Source: Phycisphaeraceae bacterium
Lineage (GTDB): Bacteria > Planctomycetota > Phycisphaerae > Phycisphaerales > UBA1924
Reading direction: 5' to 3'
Length of the DNA stretch: 5,268 nt
Assembly (NCBI GenBank): GCA_009827205.1
Contig: WUAK01000211.1
Location: 1 to 5,268 of the forward strand
Part shown: positions 1 through 4,810 of the stretch, in pieces
Layout: the number at the start of each line of letters is the position of its first letter
Numbering within the stretch: position 1 is the first letter of the stretch
The notes under the pieces: model-generated
What the model saw: the letters and a program-made list of their open reading frames with translations, nothing else
Told to the model about the DNA's origin: nothing
Database searches by the model: none
Position numbers and translations under genes: made by a program

Positions 1-118
1 AGGGAAGGAGCACTCCAATAAGGTTGATGACCTTGAGCTTGACTGTGATGTGTTCGTGTTCGTGTTCGTGCGCACGGTCAGCCAATGATTCGGATCCATC
101 CCGCGAATCTTGAGTCAT
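1..118 (-). CDS. Partial gene, N-terminus only; possible acyl-CoA (fatty-acid) desaturase
   Basis: This minus-strand reading frame begins at ATG 118-116 and stays open to the window edge, so only the first 39 codons are seen. The peptide starts MTQDSRDGSE, has a His-Glu run (HEHEHEH, residues 17-23) encoded by a tandem hexanucleotide, and then turns into a basic and hydrophobic segment ending in VINLIGVLLP. From memory, that segment resembles the stretch leading into the first membrane helix of bacterial stearoyl/acyl-CoA desaturases, which are di-iron membrane enzymes that put a double bond into fatty acyl chains. None of the diagnostic His boxes lies in the window, so the name is tentative. 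The frame remains open upstream to a TGA at 355-353, with another ATG at 205-203; neither start has a Shine-Dalgarno site. I chose 118 because the upstream stretch is rich in palindromes and does not look coding. Another small membrane protein is possible. Confidence 0.45.
   Translation of the reverse strand, partial: MTQDSRDGSESLADRAHEHEHEHITVKLKVINLIGVLLP
41..70. repeat. Short tandem hexanucleotide repeat (TGTTCG/GAACAC unit) encoding His-Glu
   Basis: About three copies of TGTTCG run tandemly on the plus strand between about 51 and 68. Read in the minus-strand gene they give alternating CAC and GAA codons, that is HEHEHEH. The unit is a multiple of three, so changes in copy number would keep the frame. 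Confidence 0.7.
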
Positions 119-216
119 AAGAAGTGCTCGTTTGTTCAGTGGGTTCTCTGGCCCAGGTTGGGCTGACGACAGATCGTACCGGGTAGCGGATCCGTCCGCT
201 GCCATCGAATCATTGG
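82..216. repeat. Perfect 11-bp inverted repeat flanking the start of the partial gene
   Basis: CCAATGATTCG at 82-92 is exactly complementary to CGAATCATTGG at 206-216. The arms are separated by 113 bases and lie on either side of the ATG at 118. The heptamer CGGATCC also occurs near both arms (91-97 and 187-193). In a minus-strand transcript starting upstream of 216 the arms could pair and enclose the start codon. This could equally be a partly duplicated and inverted segment. Confidence 0.6.
182..203. promoter_or_regulatory. Compact 9-bp hairpin with TCCG tetraloop upstream of the partial gene
   Basis: GGTAGCGGA pairs with TCCGCTGCC around a four-base loop. Eight pairs are Watson-Crick. The ninth, 184/201, is a G-U wobble in plus-strand RNA but an A-C mismatch in minus-strand RNA. 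No T-run follows on either strand, so it does not look like an intrinsic terminator. It lies between two candidate starts of the desaturase-like gene (205 and 118) and would be leader RNA if transcription begins upstream. Confidence 0.4.
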
Positions 217-228
217 GACCGAGTATCG

Positions 229-259
229 CTGCAATTGCAGATATCACCACGCAATTGCA
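229..259. promoter_or_regulatory. Twin palindromic motif GCAATTGC, 20 bp apart; possible operator
   Basis: The palindrome GCAATTGC occurs at 231-238 and again at 251-258, spaced 20 bp centre to centre, close to two helical turns. The first copy sits in a longer perfect palindrome, CTGCAATTGCAG (229-240). The pair lies in an AT-richer part of the intergenic stretch, upstream of the desaturase-like gene. Two like-faced palindromes on the same side of the helix are what a cooperative dimeric repressor would need, but no regulator is identified and I see no clear promoter boxes. Confidence 0.35.
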
Positions 260-385
260 CTCAATAATCGGTGTTATGGCAGACTGACCATGAACTTCAT
301 GGATTACCCTTAGTACGTGAGCGGGAAACGACAGCTCCCGATTCACGATCGCTCAACGCACCTTGCGATCCATATTGACAGAGTT

Positions 386-1195
386 CTAATCGTCGTCTTT
401 AAACTGACTCGAGTACGCAATGCCGATCATGAGTGTGGGTGGCAGGACCATCGCCCCGGCCTCCTGCGCCACTTCGTCGATATTCCGAAACTTCCCTTCT
501 TCAACCTGTGTCTTCAGGTCAAACGCGGCGTTCTCCCACGACTTCATCAGATAGCCAGCGATCAGCCACTGCTCCTCTGTGCGCGGGCGATACTTCGTCA
601 CAATCGGGAGATCCAGCGGCAACTCGATGTACCACTTGTCATCGACATCCTCGCGCAGCTTGATGCCAAAGGGCGGCAGCAGAGGCTTTTCGTCCCACAT
701 GAGACCCGCGTAGCCCTCACCGATCTCCATCGCGGTCAATCGATCACTCGCCTGCTCGAATGAGTCGTATGGGTTGGTCAGCAACTGCTGGAACGCGGAG
801 TTGAACGTGTCCCCTGGGTTGGAATTCGGCCTGCTCCGTTGTCTCATCATGCCCTGGGATAGCCGAGCCATGATCGACGTCGCCTGCCCGTTCGCGGCCG
901 CTTCTTCAGCGTCCTCCCTCAGCTTCTCAACTTCCTCGGGGAAAGCTTCGTTGATCGCCACCGCCAACTCGGCAAGCCTGCCCGCCATACGACCGAACCG
1001 CCTCAGGGCGAGCCGCATTTCGTCGTCTTCCGCGTAGAACAGCTCGTGGAGACGCTGGGCGTTGCCGTCCTTGACCATCGCCTCGAGGCTCTCGATGACC
1101 GCCTCGGGCGAGCTCTGGTCGTACTGCTTGGGCTGGCGTCGACAGCCAGTCACGCACGAAACGACAATCAGGATGACGAGGACCGTTCTCAGCAT
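386..1195 (-). CDS. Predicted lipoprotein of unknown function, 269 aa
   Basis: The product starts with a short signal peptide: one Arg at residue 3, a hydrophobic stretch at 4-13, then a lipobox-like VTGC ending at Cys18. This predicts export, lipidation of Cys18 and anchoring in a membrane. Residues 28-60 (SPEAVIESLEAM... then ELFYAEDDEM) look like the opening helices of small periplasmic domains seen in planctomycete hypothetical proteins. Residues 75-105 are Glu/Ala-rich and probably helical. Residues 160-200 hold a short aromatic and proline-rich part (GLMWDEKPLLPPFG, then WYIELPLDLP). The tail is acidic (KDDD). No catalytic motif is visible and I do not recognise the family. The ATG is supported by the signal peptide directly after it; a weak GGTAGG lies eight bases upstream. 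The gene is divergent from thiS with a 64-bp gap. GC and codon use match the neighbours. Confidence 0.85.
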   Translation of the reverse strand: MLRTVLVILIVVSCVTGCRRQPKQYDQSSPEAVIESLEAMVKDGNAQRLHELFYAEDDEMRLALRRFGRMAGRLAELAVAINEAFPEEVEKLREDAEEAAANGQATSIMARLSQGMMRQRSRPNSNPGDTFNSAFQQLLTNPYDSFEQASDRLTAMEIGEGYAGLMWDEKPLLPPFGIKLREDVDDKWYIELPLDLPIVTKYRPRTEEQWLIAGYLMKSWENAAFDLKTQVEEGKFRNIDEVAQEAGAMVLPPTLMIGIAYSSQFKDDD

Positions 1196-1259
1196 GACAT
1201 CAGCCTACCAGACACCCCGTCTTCGGTGGCTCAGGCCCAGCAGATGCGTACGATCCGGC
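1196..1259. promoter_or_regulatory. Divergent promoter region between the lipoprotein gene and thiS
   Basis: Only 64 bp separate the two divergent ATG codons, so the promoters of both genes should lie here or extend into the coding ends. A TANNNT-type box precedes each start: TACGAT at 1249-1254, five bases before the thiS ATG, and TAGGCT on the minus strand, six bases before the lipoprotein ATG. There is no clear -35 partner. The gap is too short to hold a thiamine pyrophosphate riboswitch and has no CTGAGA-type core. Confidence 0.35.
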
Positions 1260-1460
1260 ATGCAGATCAACCTCAACGGCAAAACCCACGAGACACCCGA
1301 GGGAACCACGATCGCCCAGCTGATCGAGCAGCTCAACCTCGCCGATCAGGCATGCGCCGTCGAGGTCAACAAAGCACTCGTCACCAAGGCCAACCACGCA
1401 ACCCACATACTCAGCGAGGGCGACACCGTCGAACTCGTCACACTCGTCGGAGGGGGCTAA
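1260..1460 (+). CDS. thiS: Sulfur carrier protein ThiS
   Basis: ThiS is a small ubiquitin-like cytosolic protein that carries sulfur as a C-terminal thiocarboxylate to thiazole synthase in thiamine synthesis. The 66-residue length is normal for the family. It begins MQINLNGK, has the typical middle (VEVNKALV at 34-41) and the conserved end GDTVELVTLVGGG (54-66), whose terminal Gly-Gly is the site adenylated by ThiF and then loaded with sulfur. The ATG at 1260 is chosen because the beta-grasp fold starts directly there and family members open with MQI or similar. No good Shine-Dalgarno precedes it. It lies four bases before thiG and is surely co-transcribed with it. The ThiF adenylyltransferase and the thiO or thiH partner are not in this window. 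Confidence 0.95.
   Translation: MQINLNGKTHETPEGTTIAQLIEQLNLADQACAVEVNKALVTKANHATHILSEGDTVELVTLVGGG
1449..1456 (+). promoter_or_regulatory. Strong ribosome binding site for thiG within the thiS diglycine codons
   Basis: GGAGGGGG at 1449-1456 lies 8 bases before the thiG ATG at 1465. It is formed by the codons for the last glycines of ThiS. It fixes the thiG start at 1465 rather than the internal ATG at 1486 and suggests that thiG translation is tied to ribosomes finishing thiS. Confidence 0.75.
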
Positions 1461-1464
1461 CACC

Positions 1465-2328
1465 ATGTCTCACGCGTCCAGCACGATGTCCACCCAAAGC
1501 GAACCCCAGATCAAGCCCCTTGTCGTCGGCGAGCGAATGTTCAACAGCCGCCTCGTCCTGGGCACTGGCAAGTACGCCTCGATGGAACTCATGAAGGACG
1601 CCCTCGACGCCTCGGGCACCGAGGTCGTGACGGTCGCCGTCCGCCGGGAGCGTCTCTACAACGAGCAGGGCCAGAGCCTGCTCGACTTCCTCGATCTGGA
1701 TCGGTACACGGTCCTGCCCAACACCGCGGGCTGCTTCAGCGCCGAGGACGCCGTGCGCGTCGCACGCCTCGGGCGTGAGCTCCTCGAACAGCTGGGCAAC
1801 CCCGGCGCTTCGTGGGTCAAGCTCGAGGTGCTGGGAGACAAGAAGACCCTCCTGCCCGACCCAGTGGGCACGCTCGAAGCAACGCACGAACTCGTCAAGG
1901 ACGGGTTCAGTGTCATGTGCTACTCGTCGGATGACCCGATCAGCGCGGTGCGGATCAAGGACGCCGGCGCGACGAGCGTCATGCCCGCCGGCAGCCCGAT
2001 CGGCTCGGGCCAGGGCATTCTCAACGAGAACAACATCGTCCTCTGCCTCGAACTGCTCAAGCAGGGCGACCCCGACTACCCCGTCATCGTCGACGCGGGC
2101 GTGGGTCAGGCGAGCGATGTCGCAAGAGCCATGGAACTCGGCGCCGACGGCGTGCTCCTCAACACCGCCGTCGCCCACGCGACTGACCCGGTCCAGATGG
2201 CCCACGCGATGCGCCACGCCACCCTCGCGGGCCAGCAGAGCTACCTCGCAGGCCGGATCGACAAGAAGCTCTACGCGACCGCGAGCAGCCCAATGGAGGG
2301 GGCGATCAGTTATATTCCTGGGGAATGA
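1465..2328 (+). CDS. thiG: Thiazole synthase ThiG
   Basis: ThiG is a cytosolic TIM-barrel enzyme that joins 1-deoxy-D-xylulose 5-phosphate, dehydroglycine and the sulfur of ThiS thiocarboxylate into the thiazole phosphate of thiamine. Visible family landmarks are SRLVLGTGKY (28-37), LPNTAGC (84-90), WVKLEV (117-122) with the Schiff-base lysine at Lys119, LLPDPVGTLEA (129-139), the phosphate-binding MPAGSPIGSGQG (173-184), VIVDAGVG (207-214) and GADGVLLNTAVA (226-237). At 287 residues it is about 30 longer than typical (about 256-260). The excess is mostly a Ser/Thr-rich N-terminal tail of about 16 residues plus a short C-terminal extension. The start at 1465 has a strong Shine-Dalgarno site; Met8 (1486) is the alternative. 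The stop overlaps the next gene by ATGA. The sequence is complete with no frame damage. Confidence 0.97.
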   Translation: MSHASSTMSTQSEPQIKPLVVGERMFNSRLVLGTGKYASMELMKDALDASGTEVVTVAVRRERLYNEQGQSLLDFLDLDRYTVLPNTAGCFSAEDAVRVARLGRELLEQLGNPGASWVKLEVLGDKKTLLPDPVGTLEATHELVKDGFSVMCYSSDDPISAVRIKDAGATSVMPAGSPIGSGQGILNENNIVLCLELLKQGDPDYPVIVDAGVGQASDVARAMELGADGVLLNTAVAHATDPVQMAHAMRHATLAGQQSYLAGRIDKKLYATASSPMEGAISYIPGE

Positions 2329-2834
2329 TTCAGACTCGTATCAATCTTCCAGATGATCGCGGAACTCATGTGTTACGAGCCGCAGCGGGTGAATTGTACG
2401 AAGCTGGTGTCTCGCCTGATTCGATCGGACTGCCTTCAACAAGAGCTATCAAGCCAAAGACACGACGGTTTGAACAAACTCAGTACCACTGGACTGAGGC
2501 AGCATCAACAGCGATCCTCCTTCCAATGCTCTTTCTGCTACCCGTCTTGGCAGAGCATCTCGGTATCAGCAGATGGGCTTCTCTTGCACCTGCAATTCTT
2601 GTAGCATTTGTTGTTCATAGGGTGCTGAATCGAGCATGGAACAAACGCTACACAAAGCAGTACGAAGCTAAATTGAAAGACAACTCCATGTGCCCTTCAT
2701 GCGTCCATGACTTGAGCGGGCTCACACCAGATGTAGACGGCTGCACCGTCTGCCCCGAGTGCGGCGCCGCCTGGAAGCTACCCCAACGCGAAAACGAAAA
2801 CGAGCCCCACGCCGAGGCGAGGGGCTCTAGGTGA
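2325..2834 (+). CDS. Small membrane protein with C-terminal zinc ribbon, 169 aa
   Basis: The function is unknown. Residues 1-55 are polar and probably cytosolic. Two hydrophobic segments follow (about 60-77 and 83-102, separated by EHLGISRW), then a basic linker (NKRYTKQYEAKLK). A zinc ribbon is formed by CPSC (123-126) and CPEC (143-146), with an extra Cys140, in the context DLSGL...GCTVCPECGAAW. Such ribbons on small membrane proteins are common in planctomycete genomes. The ATG overlaps the thiG stop (ATGA, 2325-2328) and has no properly spaced Shine-Dalgarno, so it is probably translated by reinitiation after thiG. A GTG at 2370 is a weaker alternative. By hand count, 2341-2700 is about 49% GC against about 68% for a sampled stretch of thiG (2041-2100), while the zinc-ribbon end returns to high GC. 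The last dozen or so codons double as a terminator for the opposing gene. A role in thiamine metabolism is suggested only by position. Confidence 0.75.
   Translation: MIQTRINLPDDRGTHVLRAAAGELYEAGVSPDSIGLPSTRAIKPKTRRFEQTQYHWTEAASTAILLPMLFLLPVLAEHLGISRWASLAPAILVAFVVHRVLNRAWNKRYTKQYEAKLKDNSMCPSCVHDLSGLTPDVDGCTVCPECGAAWKLPQRENENEPHAEARGSR
2791..2827 (-). terminator. Intrinsic terminator for the 128-aa minus-strand gene, inside the 3' end of the convergent gene
   Basis: Read on the minus strand, GAGCCCC (2827-2821) pairs perfectly with GGGGCTC (2808-2802). The 12-base interior can pair further (CGCC with GGCG, a T-T mismatch between the two stems). It is followed at once by GTTTTCGTTTTC (2801-2790). 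This is a stem followed by a T-tract, twelve bases past the stop codon of the 2839-3225 gene. On the plus strand no T-run follows, so it should act mainly on the minus-strand transcript. Confidence 0.8.
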
Positions 2835-2838
2835 ATTC

Positions 2839-3225
2839 TCAGTCCGCGGCCGAGGGGAACGTCGAGGTGTCCGCCTCGGAATCGGGCTTCGCTCCCCGAT
2901 CCTTGGTCATCGCCTCAAACACCGCCCTGCCGAACGGCGCGGGCGCGACACCCAGACTCGAACGCCTGAGGTCGATCACGAAGCTCCTACCGTCGGGACG
3001 CGTCACGAACACGAACGGGATCGCGACGGCCTCGACGCGGAAGAACCTGGGGCCCGACCTGGGCATCGTCGCGAGGTGCCTGATGAGCGGCGCATCGCTC
3101 GAATCGAAGCCGAATAGGGCGCAGTAGTTCACCATCTCGTGCACCCTGCGGAGCTCGACCACGTAGGTACCGACCTGGATATCCTCGGGCGCGACGGCCC
3201 GAACGATGTTGATCTCCTTGTTCAT
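2839..3225 (-). CDS. Hypothetical protein, 128 aa
   Basis: I do not recognise this protein. It begins MNKEINIVRAVAPEDIQVG, continues through a segment with scattered aromatic and Cys residues (HEMVNYCALFGFD), then the hydrophobic RVEAVAIPFVFVTRPDGRSF and VIDLRRSSLGVAPAPFGRAVFEAM. It ends in a disordered-looking acidic and Ser/Thr tail. The alternation of short hydrophobic strands suggests a small beta-rich soluble domain. There is no signal peptide or membrane helix. The start at 3225 is preferred because G5 lies seven bases upstream as a plausible ribosome site; an in-frame ATG at 3270 would instead place that site inside the coding sequence and add an unconvincing 15 residues. High GC and regular codon use support a real gene, as does the terminator just past its stop. 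It converges on the zinc-ribbon gene with only four bases between the stop codons. Confidence 0.75.
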   Translation of the reverse strand: MNKEINIVRAVAPEDIQVGTYVVELRRVHEMVNYCALFGFDSSDAPLIRHLATMPRSGPRFFRVEAVAIPFVFVTRPDGRSFVIDLRRSSLGVAPAPFGRAVFEAMTKDRGAKPDSEADTSTFPSAAD

Positions 3226-3232
3226 ATCACAA

Positions 3233-3253
3233 CCCCCGGCCATGTTCGGCCGG
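3233..3253 (-). promoter_or_regulatory. GC-rich hairpin overlapping the ribosome site of the 128-aa gene
   Basis: On the minus strand CCGGCC (3253-3248) and GGCCGG (3241-3236) form a perfect 6-bp stem with a six-base loop. The two last G residues of the right arm are part of the G5 run (3237-3233) that serves as ribosome site for the ATG at 3225. Folding would partly mask that site. Confidence 0.4.
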
Positions 3254-3353
3254 TCATGCGCGCACAACAACGCGCTCCAGAGAAACAGAAAGCTACAGAT
3301 TCAATGTGAGAGGTCGGGTTACGACCCGCGACTGTTTGCGTGCAGCCACCGTT

Positions 3354-3367
3354 CGGATATGTATCCG
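3354..3367. repeat. Palindrome CGGATATGTATCCG, possible operator
   Basis: Six-base arms CGGATA and TATCCG flank a 2-base centre. A second overlapping palindrome, ATGTA-TCCG-TACAT, shares its right half (3359-3372). It lies about 130 bp upstream of the 128-aa gene. The symmetry is what a dimeric repressor site would show, but no regulator is known. Confidence 0.3.
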
Positions 3368-3468
3368 TACATGGTGAGATTTGATTTGTATCGCAACACA
3401 GCAAACATTGGTTCAACTCCGGGGGAGGACGAGTTTCGCACCTGCAACCCGTTCAGTCAACAACACAC

Positions 3469-3490
3469 TCAGGATTTTATTGCATCCTGA
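3469..3490 (-). terminator. Candidate 3' hairpin after cinA
   Basis: TCAGGAT (3469-3475) and ATCCTGA (3484-3490) form a perfect 7-bp stem with an eight-base loop. On the minus strand it begins two bases past the cinA stop codon. What follows (GTGTGTTGTTGAC) is T-rich but not a true T-run, so this is either a weak intrinsic terminator or a protective 3' end structure. Confidence 0.45.
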
Positions 3491-3492
3491 CA

Positions 3493-4785
3493 TCAACTTT
3501 CTGTATTGGAAACTTCCCAGAGCAATGGCATCTCGCTATTGCCAGTCATCGCCAACCAGACCATCGATAGCGCAAGCGTGACCGTACGCCGGCGGATCTG
3601 CTCGCGGTCCTTTCCGATCCTGAACAGCCTGATGCTCTCATATCCATCGGGCCCCGCGACACCGATCCAGACCGTCCCGACAGGTTTCTCGTCCGACCCC
3701 CCTCCCGGACCGGCGATGCCTGTCACCGCGACGGCGTAATCAGCACCCGTGCGTGCTCGCCCGCCCTGCGCCATCTGCCTGCAACATTCCTTGCTCACAG
3801 CGCCAGCCGAATCCAGCACAGATTGCTCGACACCGACCAGACCCACCTTCATCTCATTCGAGTAGGTCACAAACCCGCCCGCATAGGCCTTAGACGACCC
3901 GGGAACACCGGTCAGTACCTGTCCGATCATGCCGCCCGTGCACGACTCGACTGTTGAGAGTGTCTGACCTCTATTCGCAAGCATGTCGATCACGATTTCG
4001 GGGAGAGACCTGTCATCACTCGATACGACATGATCGCCGAGCTTTTCTCGAACCTCTTGCTCGGCTTCATCGAGCAGTGTCGATCCGAGCGTTTCATCGG
4101 CACCCTCGTACCGCATCCGGATGAACACAACGCCAGAGGACGCGGTCGTCCCGACAAGCGGGTTCCGCTGTCTATCCATGAGATCGCCGAGCTGCTGCGC
4201 AATCGCGCTCTCACCCATACCGACCGTGGGCATGACGCGAGTGAGAACCTTGATCTCAGGCCTGAGCGAACCAACCACATCGCGCTCGAACATCGGGTGC
4301 ATCTCGCTGGGCGGGCCGGGCAGGCAGAATACATCTGATTCACCCACAACACCGTGCAACCCAGGGGCCGTTCCCCGATCGTTCTTCAGGCACCGTGCTC
4401 GGGTGGGCCTCATGGTCTGATCGCGGTTCGTATCGGGCATCGGCAGCCCCCGGCCCTTGAACCACTGGAGCAAATCAGCCAGCGCATCCTCGTCTTCGAT
4501 CAGCGTGTCATCCATGGCAACCGCGAGCGCCTGACGAGTCAGGTCATCCGCGGTAGGCCCCAATCCTCCGGTCATGACAACAAGATCGTGATCCGCGGCA
4601 AGCGCAGATATCCGTTTGGAAAGAACCTCAAGACCATCGGCCACTGTGACGTGCACGAGCGGTGTAACACCCCGCGTCACGAGCTGTTCTGAGAGCCACT
4701 TCGAATTGGTGTCCAGCTTTTGACCGAGTGTCAGTTCGTCACCGATACTCAAGATCGCTGCGGTCTTGTGCGTGCTGTTGGGCAT
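3493..4785 (-). CDS. cinA: CinA family protein: N-terminal MoCF-like domain plus C-terminal nicotinamide-nucleotide amidase
   Basis: At 430 residues this is a full-length two-domain CinA. The N-terminal domain (about 8-175), related to molybdopterin-binding MoeA/MogA folds, shows ILSIGDELTLG (11-21), VVMTGGLGPTADDLTRQALA (69-88) and FCLPGPPSEM (153-162). In characterised CinA proteins this half has ADP-ribose pyrophosphatase activity. The C-terminal PncC domain (about 262-415) has VESCTGG (279-285) with the presumed catalytic Ser281, GGFVTYSNEMK (303-313), GAVSKE (328-333), and TGIAGPGGGSDEKPVGTVW (355-373). It deamidates nicotinamide mononucleotide in pyridine nucleotide salvage. The ATG at 4785 gives the usual start (a few residues before the first strand). 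A longer start at 4884 would overlap pyk out of frame. The gene lies 25 bp after pyk and is probably co-transcribed. No Shine-Dalgarno is visible. Despite its name, a role in competence here is not shown. Confidence 0.95.
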   Translation of the reverse strand: MPNSTHKTAAILSIGDELTLGQKLDTNSKWLSEQLVTRGVTPLVHVTVADGLEVLSKRISALAADHDLVVMTGGLGPTADDLTRQALAVAMDDTLIEDEDALADLLQWFKGRGLPMPDTNRDQTMRPTRARCLKNDRGTAPGLHGVVGESDVFCLPGPPSEMHPMFERDVVGSLRPEIKVLTRVMPTVGMGESAIAQQLGDLMDRQRNPLVGTTASSGVVFIRMRYEGADETLGSTLLDEAEQEVREKLGDHVVSSDDRSLPEIVIDMLANRGQTLSTVESCTGGMIGQVLTGVPGSSKAYAGGFVTYSNEMKVGLVGVEQSVLDSAGAVSKECCRQMAQGGRARTGADYAVAVTGIAGPGGGSDEKPVGTVWIGVAGPDGYESIRLFRIGKDREQIRRRTVTLALSMVWLAMTGNSEMPLLWEVSNTES

Positions 4786-4810
4786 GCACAAGGGTAGGTC
4801 TACAAACGTA

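Larger units (their letters stand above)
119..385. other. Intergenic region between the desaturase-like gene and the lipoprotein gene
   Basis: This 267-bp stretch has lower GC than its neighbours and no convincing gene. It holds the twin GCAATTGC motif, the 182-203 hairpin, one arm of the 11-bp inverted repeat, and another inverted repeat, GATCGC at 347-352 with GCGATC at 365-370. That last one starts about 16 bases past the lipoprotein stop codon on the minus strand. It could be a 3' hairpin, but no T-run follows it, so I do not call a terminator. No standard -35/-10 pair was recognisable. Confidence 0.6.
3226..3492. other. Intergenic region between cinA and the 128-aa gene
   Basis: This 267-bp stretch has no convincing gene in any frame and lower GC than the flanking coding sequence. 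It should contain the end of the cinA transcript and the promoter of the 128-aa gene. Palindromes seen are the hairpin at 3236-3253, CGGGT/ACCCG around TACG (3315-3328), CGGATATGTATCCG (3354-3367) and a 7-bp stem at 3469-3490. I could not find a clear -35/-10 pair and no cloverleaf fits for a tRNA. Confidence 0.6.

Noticed and set aside
119..205. Upstream start (ATG 205) or longer frame for the partial desaturase-like gene
   Set aside because: The frame is open but has no ribosome site, holds hairpins and repeats, and gives a polar sequence unlike a family N-terminus. It is not fully excluded.
319..340. Hairpin CGGGA/TCCCG as terminator of the lipoprotein gene
   Set aside because: The stem is only five bases with a nine-base loop, a competing GAGC/GCTC pairing exists, and no T-run follows on the minus strand.
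317..763. Plus-strand open frame of 148 codons opposite the lipoprotein gene
   Set aside because: It is antisense to a gene with a clear signal peptide and lipobox, and its product is low-complexity and unlike known proteins.
1196..1259. TPP riboswitch upstream of thiS
   Set aside because: The gap is too short and lacks the conserved CTGAGA and downstream core elements.
1046..1594. Plus-strand frame of 182 codons covering the divergent gap and thiS
   Set aside because: It overlaps thiS and thiG out of frame and is rich in Arg, Pro and Ser as a shifted reading would be.
1438..2217. Long open frame of 259 codons antisense to thiG
   Set aside because: It lies fully opposite a certain thiG, its peptide is Asp/Val/Arg/His-rich as expected from the reverse complement of GC-biased codons, and it has no family features.
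3262..3290. AACAACGCGCTCCAGAG, which translates as NNALQR and recalls integron attC-like ends
   Set aside because: No matching complementary end, no GTTRRRY core site and no integrase are present, so the similarity is probably chance.
3395..3425. tRNA-like T-loop GGTTCAACTCC
   Set aside because: The flanking five-base stem does not pair and no acceptor or anticodon arm can be formed around it.
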